64,000 nucleotides of DNA from Hofstenia miamia (lineage: Eukaryota; Xenacoelomorpha; Acoela), in NCBI GenBank assembly GCA_004352715.1, contig SCFE01000077.1, positions 1,303,370 through 1,367,369 on the forward strand, given 5' to 3'. The notes below the pieces were generated by a model. It saw only the letters and a list, made by a program, of their open reading frames with translations. It was not told the origin of the DNA and searched no databases. A program made the translations under genes and the position numbers. Shown in pieces: positions 13,168-23,689 of this stretch (positions are counted from its first letter, which is position 1; each line of letters starts with the position of its first letter).

Positions 13168-14448
13168 CTATGGATTGCATAAAAAAAGAACACATCCGAA
13201 CACTACTATTAGAACAAGATCTTCACATTGATGAACAAGGCCTCCATCCATTTCATTAAGATATTTGCTATGCAATCCTTCAAGATCTTTTTTCGAGCAT
13301 TGAAGCATAGCATGCTTTCGGCACAAATAACCTTCAACATATACAGCTGCCAATTCAATATCCAAAATGTAGTAGGTGCCTCCAGCAGGCTTGCGCAGAT
13401 CCCCAAGGTAATGCTCCAAATCATCAGAGGAGAAAAACCCAATAAAACAAAATCGTGCCGATATGCTTCTTTTGTAGTTAAGAGATATTCACTCATGTCA
13501 GCTAGTCCATTGCAGGTTTGAAATAACGCTTGCGGTGTTTCTCTTGATAGGCATCTGATACGCATTTGACGGGTAATAGGTTGGTGATATTGTAGAATCA
13601 CTGGGGTGTGATTCTAGCGAACTCAAAGAGAATACAGTTCAAACTATTTCTATTTACAAAATGCTTTCGGCTATATATATACAATATTTACAATATGTAC
13701 AAATATTACAACTACCAGTCACTAACAAGAAAAGCGCGAGGTCTGGCCGATAAATAGTAACAACTACCAGCGATGCTACAATATCTAGCCAATTTGGAAA
13801 TAAAGCGTAAAAAGATGATTTTGAAATCGTCTGCAGTAGACATTGGTCCTCGATATGAATCACGCGTTTGTGTGCCAGCATCAAAAGTTTTGCAATTGCA
13901 AATTTTAAAAACACAATTGATTAGTTCAATAAAATCAGCAGTATCTTAAAAGGTAGACCTGGCAATTGATGAACATCGAAGAGCAGCAACTGTCTCATCA
14001 CAAAATATCTGCCAAGCAAAAGGCACATTTTGCCGTTGAATTGGCTCAGGTGAAATTGCAGCTGCACTTAATTTTGAAAATCTTAGTAAAGATTGTGTTT
14101 CAGAAGTGTATAGAAATTTTAAATCCGTCCATACAGCTGTTCGAATGTTTGAACTATGCTCTGTAAAGAAATCTATTTGACCGCATTTCTCTGTTATCCT
14201 TTTATTTCGAATACATTTTAGCAAATGACATTGATGTTATTTTTGTTTGGCAAAGGTCTTAGCCATTGACTTCTTTCTTCTTCGTTTCGGGGAAAATGAT
14301 GTACTGATATCCTTTCAGTCTGAGATAATATGATTCCTTTTTTAGTTTTTTGCTTGCGATATCCAGTACTGCATGAATACACGCAGCACTTTCGAGGCAT
14401 TTTTGAACATGGATCAATGCACGCGTTTACAAAATAATGTTCTGCCAT
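13168..14448 (-). pseudogene. THAP/P-element-like transposase remnant
   Basis: Reading the minus strand, a THAP zinc-binding domain start (MPRKCCVYSC, then VHHFPRNEEERSQWLRPLPN) lies near 14400-14220 and ends in a stop right after the INVIC segment, where the conserved Cys-x2-His of THAP should follow. After 14218 the frame resumes in what resembles the transposase middle region (FSKLSAAAISPEPIQRQNVP, then CDETVAALR), then a segment near 13900-13780 (DTADFIELINCVFKI) and a C-terminal segment near 13420-13200 (YILDIELAAVYVEGYLCRKH). These segments lie in several frames with stops and shifts. THAP proteins of the P-element superfamily have this order of parts. The missing stretch between the THAP start and the middle suggests an internally deleted copy. 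It is not functional as written. The family call rests on the THAP start and on remembered resemblance of the middle region. Confidence 0.6.
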
Positions 14449-14824
14449 ACATCAGACGATAATTCCAACTTTACAAATTATTGAGTTTAATCAAATATAA
14501 TAACTTTGTAGAATGCCTAATTATGTGTGAGTGACATATTAAAGAAAATTATTTACTGTAAGTTTTAAATATTTGAGCCTCAGCAAATTTTAGAAAATTT
14601 TACGCCTTGATCAAGGACTGCTTGAATTCGTTGTTTGCAATCACACTTACAGTATATTGACAAATTGATATTTGTGATGATAAGCCTAATTGAAATAAAT
14701 TTAGCATTGTATTTTATTAAGGCAGTAGATTGACAGTTTGCATTTCCTCTGCCAAACGATAATCTTAGTTTTCACTCTGTCTATATTAACTTACTGGAAC
14801 ACTTGTTCTGTTTTAGCACTCGCA

Positions 14825-15714
14825 ATGTTTGCACTTCGACGCTCACATTTTACTTCAGTTCTGGGATCGAGTATAAAGGTTGTTACTTGAATTTTTTCTC
14901 CAATTATTCAATTTTAACAGCTATTTTTTTTCAGAAATTATTTTTGTTTTTCAAAACTGGCTTAAATTAGATGGCCGAGTGAATTTTTTAGTCATCACTG
15001 ATTTTTAGATGCGTTTATAATTATGCATGTACTTTATTAACTAATATGTATTTTCGAATTGACAAGTGTTTAAGCAATAACTTTATTGACTTTTCAAAGT
15101 TTGCGATTATGAGCACACAGGTCTTCGACGTTCATCAGTATAAACCTATTTTTTTGCTGTTTTCTCTTTAATTAATATGAAAACTATGTACACTTTGAAA
15201 ATGAAAAGTGTATTATTGTGTAATATTCAATAATGAACTCAATAATAAACGTATTTGAATGGCATTTATTCAAATCAACTTTTTTATTTGAATTGCAGAA
15301 ATATAATGAAAGTCCTGAATGTGATTGTCACATGAAATGAAGCCACCAAGTGGAACTCGTACTTACTGAATATGCAGCTTGCATTTATTTTGCAAAAATA
15401 ACTTTAGTTTTAAATTTGTGTTTAGCGCGCAATGTCGATAAAAGTTGGCGATAAAATTCCCAGTGCTGAGCTATGCGAGGGTACTCCTAATAACAAAGTT
15501 GATATCCTTCAAGCTGTTAAAGGAAAGCGGGCTTTGATATTTGCTGTTCCTGGAGCATTCACCCCTGGATGTACAAAGACACATCTCCCCGGTTACGTCG
15601 CGGATTATTCTAAAATTAAGGTAATTGCATTTATTATCTTAACATAAACCCGTTTTCCAATTAGGGAATTAAAGTCGCTTAGTTTCATGCTATCAAAGAT
15701 CTCAACCACAAACC

Positions 15715-15745
<31 letters not shown>

Positions 15746-17071
15746 GTAAACCAATGCATTATCTATTTTTACCAAGGATTACAATACCTTATTACATCTC
15801 CAAAACCTGAAATATTTTGAAATTTTCATATGCATAGCATTAACATCCATTTTTATGAATATTTTTACTATACACATTTTTTGAGAGACTAATTGTTCTT
15901 AGGAACACCACCGAAATGAGGCTGCATTTTTCATTAAATATATGTGTAGAGGAGAGGTTGATTGACGCATAACGACGTGTGATTCGACTGTATAATATTC
16001 CATGTAGAAACCCTATAATCCTATAGCCCTGTAAAAAACCGTATATGATGCAAGCAGTAGGCCTATTTTGAAACTATCTACAAAAAGGTTTATCATGCGC
16101 TTACAGGTAATATGATTAATAAGAAAAAACCTAAACTAAAAATTAATAAAACCAATAACTAATCAATGTGAAATGTCACTGCCACATCAGACATTAAATG
16201 CGATTTCCTTTTTATAATATAGTTTGTTATCAATCGGCTAAGCCGTCTAAATTTTCCGGCGGTGGTGGCTCAGCCGGCTGGCACCCAGCTCTACTGCCGT
16301 GTTTATAGTAGGTCTTGGATGTGTGCATCATCGTATTTCCGTTGCTAAGTTACTGACTAACTTATGCAGTATTCTCTTGATGTTAATCTATGTATAATAT
16401 TTCTCTCAAATTTCTTTTAATTAAATTGACTCTACTTGTGTTCTTATAAAAAGGAGTGTAGTAGATTTGTATCGGCAAAGATAGTGATACCAGAAAATTC
16501 TGTAGCCAAAGTGCTCGGAAGAATTTCATTGGTTTGTTGTTATAATTTAAAATATATCATTAGTTTTCCACAATGTTAATTTTAGCTACTGATCAAGAGC
16601 ACAATTATTTTAATGAAATATTGATAAATAATAACTAACATCACATTTAGTGAAGTTATTTACTTTATTTATTATGAGGGTAAAATTACTCTCTAATTGA
16701 TGTTGTGCTGCATATTCTTCTTATATTGAAACTTTTATTAAAGCCTAAAATAACTGCTATGCATTTCATTTGTCGTTTAGGAAAAGAACATTGACTTAGT
16801 TGCATGCATCTCAGTGAATGATCCTTTTGTAATGAGTGCTTGGGGTGAGGCGCACAAAACTGAAGGAAAAATAAACATGTGGGCTGACCTTCACTGCAGT
16901 TTTACCAAAGCACTGGGCATGGAATTAGAGGCAACTCCATTGTTAGGGAATGTGCGATCAAAACGATATGCCATGTTAGTAGAAGATGGTGTTGTGAAAA
17001 GTCTTTTCGTTGAGCCAGATGGTACTGGACTTACTTGTTCTTTATCCAACTCGGTTTTGGACCAATTATAA
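14825..17071 (+). CDS. PRDX5: Peroxiredoxin-5, mitochondrial precursor; exons 14825-14878, 15426-15620, 16781-17071
   Basis: Atypical 2-Cys peroxiredoxin that reduces hydrogen peroxide, alkyl peroxides and peroxynitrite using thioredoxin. The three exons join in phase 0 (donors AAG|GTTGTT and AAG|GTAATT; acceptors tgtttag and tcgtttag) into 179 residues. Exon 1 encodes MFALRRSHFTSVLGSSIK, a short basic, Ser/Thr-rich stretch without acids, as expected of a mitochondrial presequence. Exon 2 continues RAMSIKVGDKIPSAEL; the internal Met (15432) matches the start of the mature/short vertebrate form and would give 159 residues. In short-form numbering Cys47 is the peroxidatic residue (GAFTPGCTKTHLPG), Cys72 is conserved, Arg125 fits the active-site Arg, and Cys149 in GTGLTCSL is the resolving residue. 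The C-terminus is DQL, not a clean SQL/SKL peroxisomal signal. A poly(A) signal (gaataaaat) lies near 17177. All catalytic residues are present. Confidence 0.95.
16253..16345 (+). repeat. Possible tRNA-derived SINE remnant in PRDX5 intron 2
   Basis: A GC-rich island in AT-rich intron sequence contains TGGCTCAGCCGG, which fits a tRNA/SINE box A. A degenerate box-B-like ggtcttggatg lies about 50 bp downstream. No tail or target duplication was found, so the call is tentative. Confidence 0.25.
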
Positions 17072-17217
17072 ACTGTTGGTTATTATTTATGTATGCTTAG
17101 CCGTTACTTAATATATTCTATTATCTATTTTTTTATCGTTTAAGTTTCATGATTTGCAAATTTTATTTTCGCTCGAATAAAATATTAATATGTGACCACT
17201 TAAATACATTAAGAAGG

Positions 17218-17219
<2 letters not shown>

Positions 17220-17255
<36 letters not shown>

Positions 17256-17704
17256 NNNNNNNNNNNNNNNNNNNNNNNNNNNNNNNNNNNNNNNNNNNNN
17301 NNNNNNNNNNNNNNNNNNNNNNNNNNNNNNNNNNNNNNNNNNNNNNNNNNNNNNNNNNNNNNNNNNNNNNNNNNNNNNNNNNNNNNNNNNNNNNNNNNNN
17401 NNNNNNNNNNNNNNNNNNNNNNNNNNNNNNNNNNNNNNNNNNNNNNNNNNNNNNNNNNNNNNNNNNNNNNNNNNNNNNNNNNNNNNNNNNNNNNNNNNNN
17501 NNNNNNNNNNNNNNNNNNNNNNNNNNNNNNNNNNNNNNNNNNNNNNNNNNNNNNNNNNNNNNNNNNNNNNNNNNNNNNNNNNNNNNNNNNNNNNNNNNNN
17601 NNNNNNNNNNNNNNNNNNNNNNNNNNNNNNNNNNNNNNNNNNNNNNNNNNNNNNNNNNNNNNNNNNNNNNNNNNNNNNNNNNNNNNNNNNNNNNNNNNNN
17701 NNNN
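17220..17704. other. (TA)n microsatellite and assembly gap (449 N)
   Basis: A pure TA tract (about 17220-17255) runs into 449 N (17256-17704), and TA resumes on the far side. The assembly broke in the microsatellite, just downstream of the PRDX5 poly(A) signal. Confidence 0.95.
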
Positions 17705-19034
17705 ATATATATATAATAAAACATTTAAAATAAGGAAAAAATCGTCTTTTACACGACGAGCTGTTGCGTCATATCAAATTAATTGTAAATAGTGTACAAA
17801 GCATGGAGGTCATCTTCAATCAACATTTTTTTTTCACTTCAAAACTTTGGGTTAGATTTAGAATAACAAGTTAGAAATTGTTTTGTGTTTTTCTGTTTTG
17901 GTTTTTGTGTTGCGCATCATCATTTTGAATGATTGTAATAATACAGAGAACTTGTGCAACTAAATCTCATGCTCTCAATCACTAAGAAATACAATTGTTC
18001 CGATTTTCGTTAAAGCGATTTCTTACATAAACTTACATGCCACCCTCTCCCCTTCAAGATAACAATCTACATATTGTAACAGCATCCTTAATTCTATAGT
18101 AGCAAATCTAAGGGATGCTTAACATATCTGTAATAAACTCTATGAATAACCTGTGGAATTAATGATCTAATACTGATGAAGTAACGTCTTTAACAACCGT
18201 CAGTGATTTATTTTCGACTATCTCATTCCTTTGTTCCAAACTTTAATGAAAAATTCCTGTTCACATAAATCAAAATGGAAACTGATTTTTTGCAACAATG
18301 ACGTTCGAAAGTATGCTCCTTGGAATCGAAGTTTTGTTATCGCCTGTGAAATTTAGAGTCATTTTTCTCTCATATGATTACCAATTCCAGACGTTCCATG
18401 CTTAGAAACTGATTTTTACAATAGAATCTGTGCTATTTGTACTTAACAATAAAAAGTTGAAGGACTTCGGAGAGAGGAAATTATGATGCGTTTCTAAGAA
18501 ATTATTCGTTTAATATTGTAACTGTTGAAATAGCTAAACTGAGTAAGCTCGGGCTTGGTACACTCTGGATATTGAATGTTGTTTATGATAAAACAATTTA
18601 ATGAGACTGATGATCCAAAGCCTCCTTTGTTTATATATGCATTCCGTCAAACTAATATTAAATTAAATGCAGGTGAAACTCATATAGAAATTTTAAACTG
18701 AAGCGAAAATACATGACCAACAATTTTTTATTAAAACTAAATTATTTATCATATATATTATAATTCTTAACAAATATATTTTTGCTAAGGGAATCCTACT
18801 GCCAATTTAATTTTGTTAGTTCGAATCAATCTAAGAATATTAACAGTAAATTTTCCGAAGGCAAAATTCAAATTTCCCGCTAATTAAAGGTACGTGATGA
18901 ATTTGCATTTTCTCAAAATTAGTATTTCAGTTCTTTTTCTTTCTTACAATTGACAATATTTTCCAGTGCTGCATAATGTTTGTGCGCAGTTTAATGGTAA
19001 TCATCGATTCAAAATTCATAATTAAAATAAATTA
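17705..19034. other. PRDX5-DNALI1 intergenic region
   Basis: About 1.3 kb of AT-rich sequence between two same-strand genes. No exon, RNA gene or clear core promoter was recognised. Confidence 0.6.
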
Positions 19035-19049
19035 TTGTGGGAAATTAAA

Positions 19050-22000
19050 ATGGCTAGTGCTAAGTGCTTGGTGCTATATGAAGAACCTTATCGTTTAAGC
19101 AAAGTTGAGACAAAAGTTGGTCCAACTGGTATTCTCCTCAAGAAAATCAACAATGAAAATGTAACGCTGATGCACAAGTTTTTGAACAAAACAGATATAA
19201 ATGACGATAACACAAGTACGCAAATAAGCTATATTTTAAACAAGATTGCTCCACCAAGACAATGGACAAAAGACGGCGAGCTTTGGATTCAGACAATATC
19301 AAAAAACAAAAGTACGAGAGAGGATGTTGCAAGGCTGACAAACCGATTTAGCGAACAGCTGAGACTGCGGCAAGCAAAAAGCATTGGGATCTGTTACATT
19401 CGCCGTGAAATTTATGGAGAGCTATTGGATGAGCTCATTCGACAGATTGTCATTGGTGAGTGGCAATATTTGGTTTTTAGGTTTTGGCATCTTAAACATA
19501 ATTAATCTCACTATTTCTAGCATATTTTAAATTATTCCTAACCTTACAAAAACATTAAATTCATGGTTCTTTAATGAAAAAGTGGTTCAAACTTAAAATA
19601 TCAAGCTATTTCATTTTCAATGTAAATTTCCACCAAGTTGTTGAAATGTTCTATTTTAAAAAGCAAAACAAGATAATAAGCATTAAATTTGGAGGAAATC
19701 GCAAGAACATTGAAGTTTAAGTTTTGGTATTTCCATGGGTAGGAAGGCAAATATTCATGTACGTCGGTAATATTTACATAACTGCTAGAATTCAAAGCTA
19801 ATTAACATGTAGATTAATCACTTTGACTTCAGGATGGTGTTGCGAGACAGAAAAGTGCATAACCATCACAAAATGCTAGTTTGTAATGTGAAGGGAATTT
19901 TAAGTATTCCTAATTAAGCTCACCAGTGATCAGTGTTCATCTTCGAAATAAGGAAAGAACCATGAATATGCATTGATGTCAACATAATATGTAATGTCTT
20001 TGTCTAATTGACTTTTTATCTAAACATGTCATCACATGGAATATGGGAATTAAAAATGTCATTAAGTATAAAAAAAAGGAAATTGATATTTTTTGCTGAA
20101 ACCTTTAATCTGGATAGTACATGGACAATAAATGGTAATGAAGGAAACCATCTCGATAGTAGCTCTGTATTGCTAGAACTACAAAAACTCCGTTTTTTCA
20201 AATTCGAACAAAGCTCATACTGCTCATAACACAGTGTGATGGCAAATGTGAATGGCCAGCCAAAAGTAGCGATATGAGCTTGATGAACTACACCATATGG
20301 TCTATCCTCCTATCAAATGTGCAGTTGTTGAGGATGCAGAAATATCATCCTTGGACATCTGAAGCAAATTTTTATGAAATCTTGGAATCGTGGAATGTAG
20401 TTCAAGAAGATGCCATCTGAACCGTAACAGGGTCATGGGTAGGATGCCTAAATCGATGTGTTGAAATTGAAGGAACCAAGCGGTGTTCATGTTCACATAG
20501 GAACTATAAGACATTTGATGCTTACGTAAGAAACATCAGTTCTCAGACTTGTCAACGAGCCAAAATTTTTTACCTCAGCTCGGTTACTTTTGAGTATTTT
20601 CGGCTCATCTCGCCACACAGAGCCATTCAATGAGGCTACTTTAGCTCGATATTTTTTTTAAATTTTGCGCTCTCATAATTTATTACATAGCTCTTCCTAT
20701 TATTTAATAAACGTTTTAAAATTTGCTTATCTTAACAAAGTCTCGTTTTGGGCTGGTTGTATATGCAATGCAGTCCTAAAGCTCGGCTGGGCCTTTACTT
20801 TTGAGTATTTTCGGCTCATCTCGCCACACAGAGCCATTCAATAAGGCTTCTTTAGCTCGATATTTTTTTAAAATTTTTGCTCTCATAATTTATTGCATAG
20901 CTCTTCGTAATATTTAATAAACGTTTTAAAATTTGCTTATCTCAAAAAAGTCTCGTTTTGGGCTGGTTGTATATGCAATGCAGTCCTAAAGCTCGGCTGG
21001 GCTGGGCTCGTTGACAAGTCTGGTTCTTCTGAACATCAAAAGGGAATCTGTAGAATCTACTTTTCCTATAATCAACCTGCATGCATAGTTGTAGCAGATA
21101 TGCAAAATATATTTTTATATTTAGTAAAATTTGATTCTAATGTGGGTCTATCAATTATACAAGTCGAGTCAATATGACTTCATATTATGTTATGAAGCAT
21201 TTTACTTAATTTAGATTGCCCCGACAGAGGGAAAATTTTGCTAAGGTTAAAAGATGAAGTGAACATGACTATCAAGGCCTATGAAACACTGTATAAACAT
21301 AGTTTCAATTTTGGCAAAAAAAGAGAAGAGAAAGCTGTGAAGGAATTAGACTATCTTCAAAGGAAAACTTCCCTCTTAGGTATGACTAATTTTTCCATAA
21401 TCAGAGTGCATCTTACATGACTATCGTTTGGTATTTCTAAGTCTATCATTTGTCCCACTCTTTCATCTCTATCCACCACTAGTAAAGTCTGGTATCTGCT
21501 TCAATCACCTAGTCTGTTGAAATACCTCAGTATATTAGTCTTCATTCTTAGGCTCATACCAATTTTTTTTATTGTAACCCATGCTATCTATTAAAGCTCC
21601 AATGTACCACGCGTCCTACTTGGTCATGTTTAATTAAAGTATAAATTCTCACATCCTGCGATTTGATAGACTACTGTCTTTTGTTCTTTCTTATATACTT
21701 ACTTCAATTCTTCTGTCCACGTGCTTCTTTCAGTGTCCTCTATGCATTGACTTATTCCTATATCTTGTTTGTCTTTCTGACTCTATTCTACTCTGGTATG
21801 ATGGAATTCGAGAAGTTACTGTTTTCAGAAACACCTATTCTTGTGGTACAATCTTTTAAATTTTTATGGAAAAGAGAATGTTTCCTAATCTAATAATATC
21901 AAAATAATTTTAAAACAGATTTTTTTTAATAATGAGTTGGTCACTTGTACAATTTGCAAAGATATTAGACAAAAACTATGTACAACGACTGTTTTGTACA

Positions 22001-22329
22001 GTTGACTTGTATATTCTGCATCTACATATATCTAGAGCATGTACAGGCGACTGCATATATACATATATACAACCCTCAAATGCTGAATATTTACTTGAAT
22101 TTTAGAAAATGAAATTAAAAAACTACAAAGTGAAAAAATAGCGTTGCAACGGAAAATTTCAGACATCGAGAGATCAAATTATAAATTGAGAAGCACAGAA
22201 GAGTTCTGTTTCACCGCGGAAAGTCACGAATTGCGGAACAAATTCAAAAGAATGAAAGTACTTCTTGATTGTCGTGAAATGAATGACAATGAGAATAACA
22301 ATGAAAAGGGGACAAATGAATCTTCATGA
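19050..22329 (+). CDS. DNALI1: Axonemal dynein light intermediate chain (p28); exons 19050-19455, 21215-21379, 22106-22329
   Basis: Light intermediate chain of the single-headed inner-arm axonemal dyneins (p28 family), which acts in motile cilia and flagella. The three exons join into 264 residues, close to the 258-280 of animal homologues. Donor ATTG|GTGAGT and acceptor aatttag create codon GAT (D136), giving VIDCPDRGKILLRLKDE; donor TTAG|GTATGA and acceptor attttag create GAA (E191). Residues 62-135 carry the family core (ILNKIAPPRQW, ELWIQ, STREDVARL, RQAKSIGICYIRREIYGELL, DELIRQ), followed by EVNMTIKAYETLY in exon 2. Residues about 171-245 are charged and probably coiled coil, as in the family. 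The tail is Asn/Glu-rich and differs from vertebrates. Intron 1 carries two transposon-derived insertions. ATTAAA near 22382 may be the poly(A) signal. The start MASAKCLVLYEEPYR is the first Met of the block conserved in the second copy at 38.9 kb. Confidence 0.95.
20213..20475 (+). mobile_element. 263-bp copy of a mariner transposase fragment inside DNALI1 intron 1
   Basis: By eye this segment is identical, same orientation and same length, to 23232-23494. It encodes the C-terminal part of a mariner/Tc1-type transposase (SSDMSLMNYTIWSIL). It has no inverted repeats or target duplication at its ends and is missing from the second DNALI1 copy, where the site reads gaacaaaagaagcggtgttc on the sense strand. 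Confidence 0.85.
20544..21022. mobile_element. hAT-type MITE with 18-bp terminal repeats and an internal tandem duplication
   Basis: Ends are perfect inverted repeats: CAGACTTGTCAACGAGCC at 20544 and its reverse complement ending at 21022. In the second DNALI1 copy the same element (37456-37723, 268 bp) is flanked by an exact 8-bp duplication (agaagaac), as expected for hAT elements. Here the left duplication has lost 3 bp. A unit of about 211 bp occurs twice (from about 20585 and about 20796) but only once in the other copy. No coding capacity. Confidence 0.85.
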
Positions 22330-22980
22330 ATCAAGTCTTACTTAATTGGATAATTCGACTACTAGCAATGAAATATATTAGATTAAAATAACATCACTTA
22401 AAGTTGTAGTTATTTACGCACATTTTCATTAACCTTAGTGCCCCCACATTAAACAATTCTCGACATTTATGTCAAGGAGCTTAAAACTCAAAGAGATGAG
22501 CACAGAATAGTAAATTTGTAGAGATAGGTATCAATAATCGAATAGTGCAACTAAAACCGTAACAAGTTTCTTTTTTCAAAATCTGTTTTGAGATCATTCA
22601 TACATTGCTATAAACAACTAACTCTAGTTATAACGTAGAGATTTTGGTCAATAAAATCTATTCAGACTTAGCTTGCTTACAGAATGTACCTAAATAACTT
22701 TTTGGCTAATTTTGATAAATTTATCTATTTTGTACAAAGACATATTTTTGATAAAAACATTATTCCAATTTAATTTAAGAGCATTGCATTTATATAGTTT
22801 GACATATATATTTATCATAATTTAGTCAAATTTGGGAAGCAAGACAAAAAACCTGCACGACTGGCTTACTTCTACTTGCTAAAATCAGTTACTATATTTT
22901 GACTAAAACTATTAGCATCTTGTAAGCAACAGTTAACTTGTTTTGTTTATTGCAGATTAAAATATTAGGCTTACATTAAT
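22330..22980. other. DNALI1 3' flank
   Basis: AT-rich 3' untranslated and intergenic sequence. ATTAAA near 22382 is the only candidate poly(A) signal noticed. No gene. Confidence 0.5.
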
Positions 22981-23500
22981 TAGGTGGATCCCTAAATTGA
23001 CAATTCGGAACAGAGTATTTGTTCCAAATCTGCAGCACTGCTATCTATAATTATAAACTACATGGTGCCCAAGATAAAACCCAGAAATTCATTGAAGCCT
23101 AAGCAGCGGGGCAAGAGAAGTTGTACAGATCCAAACAATGAAGAAAACATTTAACTAGGTTCTAAATGTTTGCCGACATTAACGCCGTGATGGGAACAAG
23201 ACAATGGATTTGACAGCAGGACGGTGCACAGGCTCATACTGCTCATAACACAGTGTGATGGCAAATGTGAATGGCCAGCCAAAAGTAGCGATATGAGCTT
23301 GATGAACTACACCATATGGTCTATCCTCCTATCAAATGTGCAGTTGTTGAGGATGCAGAAATATCATCCTTGGACATCTGAAGCAAATTTTTATGAAATC
23401 TTGGAATCGTGGAATGTAGTTCAAGAAGATGCCATCTGAACCGTAACAGGGTCATGGGTAGGATGCCTAAATCGATGTGTTGAAATTGAAGGAAGTTATT
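22981..23500 (+). pseudogene. Mariner-type transposase remnant, source of the 263-bp copy
   Basis: From about 23160 the plus strand reads INAVMGTRQWI, a stop, then QQDGAQAHTAHNTV (second catalytic Asp). After stops and a frame change it reads WPAKSSDMSLMNYTIWSIL (third catalytic position) and CLNRCVEIEGSYFE, the order seen in the C-terminal half of mariner/Tc1-superfamily transposases. Several stops and a compressed spacer make it non-functional. The N-terminal DNA-binding domain was not found upstream. Bases 23232-23494 recur in DNALI1 intron 1. Confidence 0.75.
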
Positions 23501-23689
23501 TTGAACATTGCTAGCATTATAATGCTAGCTATACATATGATCTGGAGTAAATATGTTTTGGAATTTCCTGGTTTTATTGTGCAGAATCTTGGAAATATGT
23601 CCCAGAACCCAGAAATGCAAGTAGGTCTGGATGCTGATGGCTTGGGTCTGGACTTGGCCATAATAAATTTAAATTAATGAAATTTGTGA

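Noticed and set aside
13654-13914. 86-codon minus-strand frame as a small membrane protein
   Set aside because: It lies in another frame over the transposase remnant (DTADFIELINCVFKI), so it is a shadow.
19147-19341. Minus-strand frame opposite DNALI1 exon 1, repeated at 38648-38842
   Set aside because: It appears twice only because exon 1 appears twice; it is antisense to a recognised exon.
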